A stretch of DNA of 64,000 nt, from the NCBI GenBank assembly GCA_013298665.1, contig JAAFIK010000009.1, positions 39,875 to 103,874 on the forward strand. The letters are read 5' to 3'. Within the stretch, counting starts at the first letter, position 1. Each line of letters opens with the position of its first letter. The position numbers were made by a program, and so were the translations under genes. Below are positions 46,001 through 54,043 of this stretch, piece by piece. Source of the stretch: Chitinophagales bacterium. Lineage in GTDB: Bacteria; Bacteroidota; Bacteroidia; Chitinophagales; Chitinophagaceae. The notes beneath the pieces are model-generated. The model was not told where the DNA came from, made no database searches, and saw only the letters and a list, made by a program, of their open reading frames with translations.

Positions 46001-46549
46001 AGCATCAAGCTTCAGTTTAGCCTCTTTCTTGCGCGTTTTATAGATGGAAATGCCGGCGGCCTGTTCCAGCATTTTCCGACGGCTGTTTTCCTTGTCCTTG
46101 ATGATATCATCCACCATACCCAGCTCAATAATGGCATAACTGTCGGTGCTGACACCCGTATCGAGAAACAGGTTATGGATATCTTTTAAGCGGCACTGCA
46201 CATCGTTGAGGCGATACTCGCTTTCCCCGCTTTTGTAAAACTTGCGGGTGACAGTAACCGTATTGAACTCCGTTGGCAGAAGGTTCTTGGTATTCTCGAA
46301 AGTGAGGCTCACTTCTGCAAGACCACTGGCGCTGCGGGTTTTGCTGCCGTTAAATACCAGGGCTTCGAGGTTTTCACTGCGAAGGTTACTGATCTTATGT
46401 TCGCCGATGACCCAGCGGATACTGTCTACAATATTACTCTTACCACAACCATTCGGGCCAATGACACCAGTAATGCCCTCGTCAAAATTGAGCACGGTTT
46501 TATCGGCAAAACTTTTAAATCCTTTGATTTCTAAACTCTTTAAACGCAC
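43028..46549 (-). CDS. smc: Chromosome segregation ATPase SMC
   Basis: A 1173-residue SMC protein. The Walker A motif GPNGCGKSN is at 31-39, a long coiled coil is broken by a hinge around residues 510-640, and the C-terminal head has LSGGEKTL (1080-1087) and ILDEVDAPLDD from about 1106. The ScpA/ScpB partners are not encoded nearby. SMC compacts and individualises origins. The coding strand is very rich in Glu/Gln/Lys, as usual for coiled coils. The start ATG at 46549 gives the family's MRLKSLEIKGFKSF beginning. The intergenic region upstream holds DnaA-box-like sequences. Confidence 0.96.
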   Translation of the reverse strand: MRLKSLEIKGFKSFADKTVLNFDEGITGVIGPNGCGKSNIVDSIRWVIGEHKISNLRSENLEALVFNGSKTRSASGLAEVSLTFENTKNLLPTEFNTVTVTRKFYKSGESEYRLNDVQCRLKDIHNLFLDTGVSTDSYAIIELGMVDDIIKDKENSRRKMLEQAAGISIYKTRKKEAKLKLDATEQDLARIEDLLFEINNQLKSLESQARKAEKYYEVKKEYKEISIELAKAALEGFNITYKDLNEQQQAEVDRRIEIETAIAKEEAAMEQEKLSFIEKEKALQEMQHAFNAMLDTVRHKESEKNLSAQRLQYLRERETSLGDFLQKADGQLKGIEESIAFTSEQIRDEETRLAETEGRLDELKAALESKRRVFDEKRSSIDEGRRENQAIQRSQFEAEKKVAVADTSIQNLQRTIHQIQEEKKQRQTQLQQLEADKTIKEQELAEKKTDLQQLQEQHEFTRNQILETQGLLEGLRNGLAEENRKLDAKRNEHDLLKSLIDSMEGYPESIKFLHKNTAWNHKAPILSDIIYVKEAFRAAVENVLEPYLNYYVVNNLQEGLQAIHLLDANKKGKANFFLLDKINQVQTAEVHAPADTISALSVVEYDAQYTALAGHLLGNVFIAENEDALENSNGAVVLEKTGKYVKGRYSLTGGSVGLFEGKKIGRAKNLEKLTDEIKVQDAIVTQLKTEIQARHNEVIGFNEQLKENAIRQTQQDINTATNLVFSLHNKIENLNHQEDTSSKRLDELVQNLEANHDAIASTRDELDKYNTQLEELAEKMQVIEQDYATAEQEYSFANAAYNDNNLQVTRQQSKVASLKQEMAFKSNQLNDLQTQIQNSSSQLAEAAASITETAANLSFAEEALHTMLQNKATEERRLNEADQEYYNLRNILQEKESQLRQKQKSKETIDTLLSEIKDKLTNLKLQLAGMKERMLLEFKVDLDEILDEARTTDMALEDLQEKNDRLKKRLENIGEVNPTAIEAFTEMKKRYEFILEQKNDLVTAKDSLMQTIQEVEATANQQFLETFNKVRENFQKVFKALFTEDDTADMVLENPENLAETGIDIMAKPKGKRPSSIGQLSGGEKTLTATALLFAIYLIKPAPFCILDEVDAPLDDANVGKFTQMIRQFSKESQFIIVTHNKMTMSAVDVIYGVTMQEPGVSKLVPVDFRSLN

Positions 46550-46579
46550 AGTTTCACTTTGTTTTTATATGAAGGGGAG

Positions 46580-46587
46580 CAAATATA
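46580..46587 (-). promoter_or_regulatory. -7 box for smc
   Basis: TATATTTG on the minus strand fits TAnnTTTG and lies 30 bp upstream of the smc start. Confidence 0.45.
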
Positions 46588-46615
46588 TTGTATTCGCCAC
46601 AGAGATAATTTCCGC

Positions 46616-46677
46616 TGCGGATAAGGTTATACATTACTTATACACAGGTTTTTAACAACCCGGGAAGGTTATCCACG
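46616..46677. other. Cluster of DnaA-box-like 9-mers (possible origin element)
   Basis: Four 9-mers near the DnaA consensus TTATNCACA occur in 62 bp: TGCGGATAA (46616-46624, reverse strand), TTATACATT (46627-46635), TTATACACA (46638-46646, exact match) and TTATCCACG (46669-46677). An AT-rich run, GTTAAAATTTATAAAAAAAG, follows at 46681-46700. It sits in the 217-bp gap between smc and a divergent gene. It may be an oriC or a DnaA-regulated site. Confidence 0.4.
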
Positions 46678-46732
46678 ATTGTTAAAATTTATAAAAAAAG
46701 AACACAGCAGTGATCATATACGAACATTATCG

Positions 46733-46740
46733 TAATTTTG
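46733..46740 (+). promoter_or_regulatory. -7 box for the DUF4412-like gene
   Basis: TAATTTTG fits TAnnTTTG and lies 26 bp before the ATG at 46767. Confidence 0.45.
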
Positions 46741-46766
46741 GCCTCATCAATAATAAACCTACAAAG

Positions 46767-47651
46767 ATGAAACTATTGTTTACATGTGTATTGGCCGTGA
46801 CAGGTACGGCTGTTTTTGCACAACCTGCCGCGGTAACGCAGGCCACCATTACTACAAAAACAACCGTTATTGTACCCGAGGGCGCAGAAGCTGACGGCCC
46901 AAGGACTACCGCTATGATCCAGCGTGAAGGCGGTGGTGAGGCTCCGCAGATGGTGCGTTTTGGTGGTGAGGGTGAAACCACGAGCAAAACGTATCTGAAA
47001 GGCGGCATGGTCAAGACCGTTGTGGAAACAGAAATGGGGCGTACGACCACTATCCGGGACAATACTGCCAAAAAGACGACCACGCTGATGGAGATGATGG
47101 GCAACAAAAATGGCTTTTATGCTACTGATGAGGAGCAGGCAGAAATGCGGAAGCGCATGGACAGCATGATCCAGAGCCGGGGTGCATCGGGTTTGGGCGG
47201 TGGTGGAAATGCCAATGCGCATTCCGTATTGGCCTATACTGAGGAAAGTAAGAAGATAGCGGGCTATGTTTGCAAAAAAGCATTCCTGGTTACCACCCGT
47301 GGCAATGGCACAGTGGACAGTACCGTGGTGTGGTACAATACAGAAATCCAGTTTGAAGGTTTGAAATATACCGGCGGACCTTCAACAGGATTTATGGGCA
47401 TGCCCGCGCAGCGCACCAGTGCCATGGAAGCGCTTGAACAACTGAAAGGCTTCCCGATGGCGTATGAAATTGCCGGACGCCGGGGCAGGAAAACGGTGGT
47501 GGAAGTGACAAAGATTGACACCAAGAAGGAGATTGCTGATAAAGAGTTTGAAGTACCGAAAGATTTTGTGGTAAAGCCGATGAAGGATATGCAGGCGCCA
47601 GGTGGTGGTATGCAGATACGCATTGGCGGACCAGGTGGCGGCCAGCAATAA
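46767..47651 (+). CDS. Secreted DUF4412-like protein
   Basis: A 294-residue exported protein from the ATG at 46767 (the earlier in-frame ATG at 46710 precedes the promoter box). The signal peptide MKLLFTCVLAVTGTAVFAQP is followed by a Thr- and Met-rich mature chain. Motifs YTEESKKIAGYVCKKAFL and VVWYNTEIQFEGLKYTG resemble DUF4412 / GLPGLI-type proteins of Bacteroidota. The C-terminus is Gly/Met-rich (GGGMQIRIGGPGGGQQ). Function unknown; likely periplasmic or outer-membrane-facing. Confidence 0.75.
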   Translation: MKLLFTCVLAVTGTAVFAQPAAVTQATITTKTTVIVPEGAEADGPRTTAMIQREGGGEAPQMVRFGGEGETTSKTYLKGGMVKTVVETEMGRTTTIRDNTAKKTTTLMEMMGNKNGFYATDEEQAEMRKRMDSMIQSRGASGLGGGGNANAHSVLAYTEESKKIAGYVCKKAFLVTTRGNGTVDSTVVWYNTEIQFEGLKYTGGPSTGFMGMPAQRTSAMEALEQLKGFPMAYEIAGRRGRKTVVEVTKIDTKKEIADKEFEVPKDFVVKPMKDMQAPGGGMQIRIGGPGGGQQ

Positions 47652-47678
47652 GCATCCATAATTTTTGAGCCATACGAT

Positions 47679-47705
47679 CAATGCCGGGCTGATGGTCCGG
47701 CATTG
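47679..47705. terminator. Hairpin between convergent genes
   Basis: CAATGCCGG (47679-47687) pairs with CCGGCATTG (47697-47705). It separates the DUF4412-like gene from the convergent Smr gene. There is no T-run, so the terminator call is tentative. Confidence 0.45.
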
Positions 47706-47732
47706 CTGTACCTGTCAATGAGCAAGTTGGTC

Positions 47733-48758
47733 TTAACTGTTGAAATAGATTTCTGTGGCTCCATAGCCAAATGAAGGGTGATACTGATTGACGAAGGATT
47801 TCACCTCACGCTTGAGCCGCAGGATATCGTGTATTTCATCGCGCAGACGACCACTGCCAACACCGTGCACGACAATCAGATTTGGTTGACGGTTGGCAAT
47901 GGCCAGGTCATAATACTTTTCAAAAGTCCTGATCTGCAGGGTAAACTTTTCATGATTGGACATATGGCTGTAGTTGTCCGTAAGTTTTTCGATATGGATA
48001 TCAATCACGGTACGGGCAGGCTCGAGGAACTGTCCGATTTGTGAAAGGTCGTACAACCGGAAATCCTTATTGGCCATGGGGTTCAGTGTCACTTTTTCCT
48101 CAACGGGTTTGTCGGGATATGCCTCCATAAGCAGGTACCGGAAAGCAGGCTCATTACTCCTCCGGATTTCCTCAATCTTCTTAAACAACTGTTTGGCCTT
48201 TGGCTTGAGCGTGGTTTCAAAATAAGGGGCTTTTCGCTTGTTTTCTTTGACCAGCGTAAACTCAAAATCAAAACGGGGGGCATCGTTGAGGTCTTCAAAC
48301 TGTACATCGTGCAGGTAAAAATCGGACAACGGCTGAACAACGTTACGCAGTTCGAAATTGGCGGTACCCCCAAACATCAGTGTATAACAGAAATTGATCG
48401 CATCATTGGTTTGGTTGATGAGGTAAAGCCTGAACTTCTCCACTACATCATCGTCAAAAACATCTTTGTCGAATACGGGCAGGAAACTCAGCCAGATACC
48501 GGGGGCAGACAACTGCCGGGGAGCAGGTTTTTCCCTTTTCACCTCATCGATATAGACTTTGCTTTTGGGCTTCGGGGCATCAACAACCTTGTTTTTGCTG
48601 AACTGTTGAAAATAAGGAAAATCAATCTGGTCCATATACGCAGGAAACTTGACTCCACGTACCTCGATCATCACCATTTTCTCATTCATGATGTCGATCA
48701 CTTTACCTTCTTCATTAGAGTGTAAGACAATTATCTTATCGCCGATTTCGTATTTCAT
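47733..48758 (-). CDS. DUF2027 protein with C-terminal Smr domain
   Basis: A 341-residue protein. The N-terminal 60 residues form a small beta domain (GDKIIVLHSNEEGKVIDI), the middle (about 80-230) matches the DUF2027 region with its WLSFLPVFDKDVFDDD segment, and the C-terminal 90 residues are an Smr domain with IDIHIEKLTDN and VVHGVGSGRLRDEIHD. Smr domains are nucleases or nicking modules found in MutS2. This fused form is usual in Bacteroidota. The cellular role is not settled. Confidence 0.88.
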   Translation of the reverse strand: MKYEIGDKIIVLHSNEEGKVIDIMNEKMVMIEVRGVKFPAYMDQIDFPYFQQFSKNKVVDAPKPKSKVYIDEVKREKPAPRQLSAPGIWLSFLPVFDKDVFDDDVVEKFRLYLINQTNDAINFCYTLMFGGTANFELRNVVQPLSDFYLHDVQFEDLNDAPRFDFEFTLVKENKRKAPYFETTLKPKAKQLFKKIEEIRRSNEPAFRYLLMEAYPDKPVEEKVTLNPMANKDFRLYDLSQIGQFLEPARTVIDIHIEKLTDNYSHMSNHEKFTLQIRTFEKYYDLAIANRQPNLIVVHGVGSGRLRDEIHDILRLKREVKSFVNQYHPSFGYGATEIYFNS

Positions 48759-48818
48759 ACCGGTACAAAGGTATGAAAGCCCCGGGTAAGGTGATGGTAT
48801 TTACATATTAATCGCGCA

Positions 48819-51092
48819 TCAGGTTCCCGCCAGCTTACTTTTCTTCGCCCCGTACAACAGGTAGATCACCAGCCCGATACCCAGCCAGGAGATGAACCAT
48901 ATCCAGTTGCTGGCGGTCATGCCCGTGAGCAGGTACATACAGGAGGTAAGACCCAGGAGTGGTATCAGCGACCAGTTGCGTAAAAAAGCGAGTATGGCCA
49001 GCAGTAAACAAGACAACCAGAAAATGATGGTGGTAGTATTGGTGGTACGCTTTTGCGAAAGATTACTGTCAAATTTTGTCTGCAGGCTCTTGATCGTTAC
49101 CCCTTCAAAACTTTTGTTGAGGGTCCCTTTAAAGTCGGGCTGAACCGTGCTGCTGTCGGCAGGTGCAGCCAGGTATGTGTTCAGCAGCACCTGGTTTTTC
49201 CATTTGGCCAGCAGGTTGCTGTCTGCCGGATCGGCCAATATCTTTTCAACAGCAGCAGCAGTGGCAGCCACTCCTACAGGTGCAAAGGTGATGGTGCTTA
49301 AAGCCGTACGCAGTTCTTTTTCAAAATCCAGTTCGCCGGGAGCAAAAAGCGTACCCGTATCACTGGCTGCGGTGGTACCGGTTTCCCGGAGTTGTACATA
49401 ACCAGGCTTCGCGGCAATCTTTGCCATAGCCATCGCGTCGATGATGGCGTTGAGGGAATCATTGTTTTTGGTAAATGCCTGTAACCCGGCCTGTACATCC
49501 GGTTGCCCCTTCAGCTTCTTGCTGATGGTATTCATCTCGGCTGCGTTGAGGAAGTAAGCCGTCTTAAAATCGGCTTTACCATCGCTTACGACACTGCTGA
49601 GGTTATTTTCTTTATCCCCGGCATTGAGCGAAAACTGGAACATGGTCTTGAAATAGTCTTTGCCAAATACCCCCAGTACAACCAATACCCCCAGCACCAG
49701 TGCGGGAAAGATGAGTTTTGCATTGATATAAGGGATGGTAAACCTGCCCGCTACTTTTTCTTTGCGGGGGATGAGGAGTACGCCACCACAAACCAATACA
49801 AAGGCGAAAAGGGTGGCGATACTGGTAAAGTCCAGCACAAAGGTTTTATCGGTAAAAAGTATCGGCACACCCACCACGAGTCCGGTAAGTATGGTAGAGA
49901 AAGAGGGCGTTTTGTATTTGGGATGAATTTTCTGGAACACTTTGGGCAGGAGGCCATCGCGGCTCATGCTCATCCAGATACGCGGTTGCCCCATCTGGAA
50001 AACAAGCAATACGCTGGTCATGGCTACCACAGCGCAGATGGCTACGAGAAACTGCATCCAGCCGATGTTGAGGTTATCGCGTTCAAATATAAAGGCGAGT
50101 GGATCGCCGATGCCATCAAAGCTGCGGTAGTTGACGGCACCGGTAAGCACCAGGGTAAGCAGGATATATACGATGGTACAGATCACGAGCGAAAGCACCA
50201 TACCCCGTGGCAGGTCGCGCTGGGGGTTCTTGCTTTCTTCCGCCAGTACGCTTACCGCGTCAAAGCCGATATACGCAAAGAATACCCCGCTTACGGCAGC
50301 CATCACCCCGCTGAAACCGTTGGGCATAAAAGCGTGTTTACCCGTACCATCATCAGGTACCCAGTTGAAACTCAGGCCATTGGCAAAGATGAGGTAACCA
50401 CCCACCAGTATCACGAGCAGCACCACGATGAGTTTGAGTACCACCATAGCATTACTGAAGTTGCGGCTTTCCCGTACCCCGAGGTAAACGAGGTAAGTAA
50501 TGAGTACATTGATCACGAGAGCGGGCAGATCGAAAATGATGCGGAGCCCGGCCACAACCGGTGCCGTATTCCAGGCGGCGAGCAGATCGGCATTGGCACT
50601 GCCATCCGCCACTGCTTTTTTGGCTTCGATATAGCTGCAGGTGAGGTATTCGGGAATGTGTACATTTATTTTGGACATGAATGATGTGAAATAATCACTC
50701 CAACTGAAGGCCACATAAATATTACCGATGGAGTACTCCATGATGAGTGCCCAGCCAATGATCCAGGCAAAGAGTTCACCAAAGGAAGCATAGGCGTAAG
50801 TATAGGCACTGCCCGCCACAGGTATGCGGCTGGCAAATTCGCTGTAGCAGAAAGCAGTAAAGGCGCAGGCAATACCGGTGATGACAAAGAGCATGACCAC
50901 GCCCGGCCCACCGCTGAATACAGCCGCTCCAAGGCTGCTGAAGCTACCGGCGCCGATAATGGCTGCAATACCAAAAAAAGTCAGGTCTTTGAGTGTAAGT
51001 ACCCTTTTGAGCCCCCCACCCCCATGCGCATCATCACTTCCCTCAGCTAAAATATTTTCAATCTTTTTTGTCCTGAATAATGAGTTTGCCAT
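48819..51092 (-). CDS. APC-superfamily amino-acid permease with a large soluble insert
   Basis: A 757-residue amino-acid transporter resembling cationic amino acid transporters. The core begins with FFGIAAIIGAGSFSSLG (the family's consensus loop) near 39-55 and has about twelve spans by residue 477, followed by a roughly 200-residue hydrophilic stretch (481-687) and then two or three more spans (688-750). Family members are about 460-600 residues, so the insert is the extra part. It is Ala/Asp/Lys-rich with no recognised domain and would face one side of the membrane. No operon partner is visible. Confidence 0.85.
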   Translation of the reverse strand: MANSLFRTKKIENILAEGSDDAHGGGGLKRVLTLKDLTFFGIAAIIGAGSFSSLGAAVFSGGPGVVMLFVITGIACAFTAFCYSEFASRIPVAGSAYTYAYASFGELFAWIIGWALIMEYSIGNIYVAFSWSDYFTSFMSKINVHIPEYLTCSYIEAKKAVADGSANADLLAAWNTAPVVAGLRIIFDLPALVINVLITYLVYLGVRESRNFSNAMVVLKLIVVLLVILVGGYLIFANGLSFNWVPDDGTGKHAFMPNGFSGVMAAVSGVFFAYIGFDAVSVLAEESKNPQRDLPRGMVLSLVICTIVYILLTLVLTGAVNYRSFDGIGDPLAFIFERDNLNIGWMQFLVAICAVVAMTSVLLVFQMGQPRIWMSMSRDGLLPKVFQKIHPKYKTPSFSTILTGLVVGVPILFTDKTFVLDFTSIATLFAFVLVCGGVLLIPRKEKVAGRFTIPYINAKLIFPALVLGVLVVLGVFGKDYFKTMFQFSLNAGDKENNLSSVVSDGKADFKTAYFLNAAEMNTISKKLKGQPDVQAGLQAFTKNNDSLNAIIDAMAMAKIAAKPGYVQLRETGTTAASDTGTLFAPGELDFEKELRTALSTITFAPVGVAATAAAVEKILADPADSNLLAKWKNQVLLNTYLAAPADSSTVQPDFKGTLNKSFEGVTIKSLQTKFDSNLSQKRTTNTTTIIFWLSCLLLAILAFLRNWSLIPLLGLTSCMYLLTGMTASNWIWFISWLGIGLVIYLLYGAKKSKLAGT

Positions 51093-51130
51093 GCACTGTT
51101 GGTTTTGATGCGGTAAAATAGTGAAAATAT

Positions 51131-51284
51131 TTTTAACCCAGCTTTTGCAGTTTGCTGCAAAAGCTGCCCGAAGGGCCGACGAAAGCCCTTTTGGGGGGCT
51201 TTGTCGGGGTTAACCCTGACCAAAATGCACAGCATTTTGCGTCAGCCGAAGGCAAATTTTGCTATTGCAAAATTTGGGTTTAAT
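51131..51284. repeat. Hairpin-rich palindromic element, about 150 bp
   Basis: Four inverted repeats lie side by side: 51140-51165 (11-bp perfect stem, TTTG loop), 51176-51207 (12 bp with a bulged G), 51216-51245 (13 bp with a bulged C) and 51253-51276 (10 bp, TATT loop). TTAACCCA at the left and TTTGGGTTTAA at the right look like imperfect terminal repeats, and GGGTTAACCC sits in the middle. It lies between the permease and the HEPN-like gene. Confidence 0.7.
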
Positions 51285-51325
51285 AGGGGCGGATCAAAAA
51301 ATATGGATGGGTTCCGGTTTTTTTT

Positions 51326-51333
51326 TACTTTTG
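51326..51333 (+). promoter_or_regulatory. -7 box for the HEPN-like gene
   Basis: TACTTTTG fits TAnnTTTG and lies 56 bp before the ATG at 51390. Confidence 0.35.
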
Positions 51334-51389
51334 TACAGACAGGTTATAGATATTACCTGTTGAACCTTGATACACCTAAAACTAATGCT

Positions 51390-51791
51390 ATGTGCACCTT
51401 TTCAGAAAAAGCGACGCAAAGCCTGCAGGCTGCGCGGATGCTGGTCAAAGAACACTACTATCCTTCTACAGTCAACCGTTCGTATTTTGCCTGTATGCAT
51501 TATTTCATGTATGCCCTGTTTGAACGGCTAAAACTGGACAAAACACAGTTTTATCATGAGATGCGCAGGGGGCATTGCGGCACGCATAGCTGGATTACCC
51601 GGCGTATTGGTCAGGAAATCGCCAGGGCAAGCCAGCGCGACTACCATTGGTTCAGGCAGCATATTGCCTCTTTTAAAAGGTTGAGAATCAAGTGCGATTA
51701 TACCGATGAAACCATTACCGCTCAGGATGGTAATGAAGCCATTGGTCTGGCAATGGCATTGATGAACCTGGTTGGGAAATATGTGCGGTAG
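51390..51791 (+). CDS. HEPN-like small protein
   Basis: A 133-residue helical protein from the ATG at 51390; a longer frame begins at 51201 but runs through the palindromic element. The stretch SLQAARMLVKEHYYPSTVNRSYFACMHYFMYALFERL is HEPN-like (antiparallel helices, R-x-Y/F core). HEPN proteins often act with a nucleotidyltransferase (MNT) partner in toxin-antitoxin systems; no such partner is adjacent. It is convergent with the end of the his operon (41 bp). Confidence 0.6.
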   Translation: MCTFSEKATQSLQAARMLVKEHYYPSTVNRSYFACMHYFMYALFERLKLDKTQFYHEMRRGHCGTHSWITRRIGQEIARASQRDYHWFRQHIASFKRLRIKCDYTDETITAQDGNEAIGLAMALMNLVGKYVR

Positions 51792-51831
51792 AAGTGTTGT
51801 CGGGCAAGGTGCTGACGGCCCGCCATCCGCA

Positions 51832-52449
51832 TCATTTCCCCCCGTGTCTTGCTTCCAGCACGGCCACCACATCTTTTAAAGCAAAGCCCTTCGCCTGCAG
51901 CAATACAAGGTAGTGAAACAGCAGGTCGGCGGCTTCATTTACAAACAGGTCATCGTCATTACGCAGCGCCTCGATCACGAGTTCAACGGCCTCCTCGCCT
52001 ACTTTCTGGGCAATCTTATGTGTGCCTTTTTCAAAAAGTGAACGGGTATAAGACTGGCCGGCAGACTGCTGTTTACGATCGGCAATGATGGTTTCAAGCT
52101 GCCCCAGGAATCCGGCGGGGGTATTGGTTTCGTCAAAACAGGTATCGGCACCGGTGTGGCAAACGGGGCCTGCGGGGTTTACGGTACAGAGCAGTGTATC
52201 CTGGTCGCAATCGAGGCGGATTTCCTGCAACAACAAAAAATGACCACTCTCCTCTCCTTTTGTCCAGAGCCTTTGTTTGCTGCGGCTGAAGAAAGTCACC
52301 TTGCCCAACACCTGGGTCTGGCGGAGTGCGGCCTCGTTCATAAAACCAAGCATAAGTACTTTACCGGTGCGGGCATCCTGTACAATGGCAGGTACGAGGC
52401 CATCGGCGTATTTGGAGAAATCGGGGGTAATGGTAGTTGTCTGCTGCAT
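51832..52449 (-). CDS. hisI: Bifunctional phosphoribosyl-AMP cyclohydrolase / phosphoribosyl-ATP pyrophosphatase
   Basis: A 205-residue fused HisIE. The N-terminal HisI part (1-110) has VLMLGFMNEAALRQTQ, DCDQDTLL and CHTGADTCF with the metal-binding Cys/Asp cluster. The HisE part (about 115-200) has GEEAVELVIEAL and NEAADLLFHYLVLL. It catalyses steps 2 and 3 of histidine synthesis. It is the last gene of the operon, 22 bp after hisF. Confidence 0.95.
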   Translation of the reverse strand: MQQTTTITPDFSKYADGLVPAIVQDARTGKVLMLGFMNEAALRQTQVLGKVTFFSRSKQRLWTKGEESGHFLLLQEIRLDCDQDTLLCTVNPAGPVCHTGADTCFDETNTPAGFLGQLETIIADRKQQSAGQSYTRSLFEKGTHKIAQKVGEEAVELVIEALRNDDDLFVNEAADLLFHYLVLLQAKGFALKDVVAVLEARHGGK

Positions 52450-52471
52450 AATGGTTTGTTGTGTTGATGTG

Positions 52472-53254
52472 TTATAACCTTACCCTGATGCCTTGTCCGG
52501 CAAGGTATTGTTTGAGTTCGGGAATGGCGATTTCGCGGTAATGAAAAATACTGGCCGCCAGCGCGGCTTCTGCCCTTGCTTCTTCGAACACGGTTTTAAA
52601 ATGTGCCATGGTACCGGCACCGCCCGAAGCGATAACGGGTACGGGCAGTGCATCCACGAGTTGCCGGGTAATGCCGGTGGCAAAACCTGTCTTGCTGCCA
52701 TCGTGGTTCATGCTGGTGAGCAGTATCTCACCGGCACCGAGGTCAACGGCCTGCTTAGCCCAATCGAGGGTAAGGGTATCCGTTTTAACACGACCGCCAT
52801 TGAGGTAAACATACCAATGGCCATCGGCTTCCTGTTTGGTATCAATGGCCAGTACAACGCACTGGCTGCCAAAATTACGGCTGAGCTCGTGCAGGAGTTG
52901 CGGACGTTTATACGCGGCCGTATTGACGGATACCTTATCGGCACCATGCTGCAGCAGTACAGCCACATCATCCGCCGCCGCAATACCACCGCCTACGGTA
53001 AAGGGGATGCTGATCTGTGCAGCCACTTTGCTGACGAGTTCCACAAGGGTTTTACGCTTTTCGTTGGTGGCGGTGATGTCGAGAAAAACGAGTTCGTCTG
53101 CGCCCTGCCGGCTGTAGAGGGCTGCCAGTTCAACAGGATCACCGGCATCGCGGATCTGTTCAAATTGTATGCCTTTAACGGTACGCCCGTCACGGATATC
53201 GAGACAGGGAATGATGCGCCGGCAGACGCCCGTGGCAGGTTGCGGAGTGGTCAT
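52472..53254 (-). CDS. hisF: Imidazole glycerol phosphate synthase, cyclase subunit
   Basis: A 260-residue (beta-alpha)8 barrel. The catalytic Asp is in RIIPCLDIRDGRTVKG, with the second acid in AIDTKQEADG and phosphate-binding loops VGGGIAA and ASGGAGT. It joins ammonia from HisH to PRFAR to form IGP and AICAR. A four-residue family length match supports a full protein. It overlaps hisA by 4 bp (ATGA), so the two are coupled. Confidence 0.96.
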   Translation of the reverse strand: MTTPQPATGVCRRIIPCLDIRDGRTVKGIQFEQIRDAGDPVELAALYSRQGADELVFLDITATNEKRKTLVELVSKVAAQISIPFTVGGGIAAADDVAVLLQHGADKVSVNTAAYKRPQLLHELSRNFGSQCVVLAIDTKQEADGHWYVYLNGGRVKTDTLTLDWAKQAVDLGAGEILLTSMNHDGSKTGFATGITRQLVDALPVPVIASGGAGTMAHFKTVFEEARAEAALAASIFHYREIAIPELKQYLAGQGIRVRL

Positions 53255-54015
53255 GCGTTTACAGGGGATATGGGTAATGTAATGGAGCCTTCGTAAATGG
53301 CTTTGCCGATGATGGCACCCGTGCAGCCTGCAACGCGCAGGCTTTCCACTTCTTCAATGGCAGTAACACCGCCACTGGCAATGAGGTTCAGGCCGGGAAA
53401 TACCCCGAGCAGTTGCCGGTACAAAGCAATAGCTGAACCCTGCAGCATACCATCTTTAGAGATATCGGTGCAAAAAAATTGTTGAAGACCGGCATCAAGC
53501 ATCTGCCGGATAAAGGTATAGATATCGATACCGCCATCTTCCAGCCAGCCGCTGATCCTGATCTTTTCTTCCTGCACATCGGCGCCAATAAGGAATCGTG
53601 ACGCGCCAAATGTCTGCGCCCACGCAGCTACGGTTGCAGGCTGTTTTACAGCAAGGCTCCCGATGGTGACCATGGCTGCCCCGGCGTTCAGTATACTTTG
53701 TACGGTACCAACAGTTTTAACCCCGCCACCAAAATCGATGAGGAGACGGGTGGCACCGGCAATGGCTTCCAGCACAGCAAGGTTCTGCACCGTACCGGCT
53801 TTGGCTCCGTCAAGATCCACCAGGTGCAAACGTGTACAGCCGGCAGCTTCAAACTGCTTTGCCGCGTCTACCGGATTTTCGTGGTACACTTTCTGCCGGG
53901 CATAGTCGCCCTGCGTAAGCCGTACGCATTTACCCCCGATGAGGTCTATGGCGGGGATGATGAACCCGCTTGTCCATAATGCCTGGTATTGGTTGCCTGT
54001 TGTTGCTTGCTGCAT
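53251..54015 (-). CDS. hisA: Phosphoribosylformimino-5-aminoimidazole carboxamide ribotide isomerase
   Basis: A 254-residue barrel with IIPAIDLIGGKCVRLTQGDYARQK at the N-terminus, VDLDGAKAGTVQN, FGGGVKT and ASGGVTAIEE. It isomerises ProFAR to PRFAR. It carries about 16 extra N-terminal residues before the barrel, so a slightly later start may be correct. It overlaps hisF by 4 bp and lies 28 bp after hisH. Confidence 0.95.
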   Translation of the reverse strand: MQQATTGNQYQALWTSGFIIPAIDLIGGKCVRLTQGDYARQKVYHENPVDAAKQFEAAGCTRLHLVDLDGAKAGTVQNLAVLEAIAGATRLLIDFGGGVKTVGTVQSILNAGAAMVTIGSLAVKQPATVAAWAQTFGASRFLIGADVQEEKIRISGWLEDGGIDIYTFIRQMLDAGLQQFFCTDISKDGMLQGSAIALYRQLLGVFPGLNLIASGGVTAIEEVESLRVAGCTGAIIGKAIYEGSITLPISPVNA

Positions 54016-54043
54016 AGCGATGATTGATTAAATGGTATTGCAG

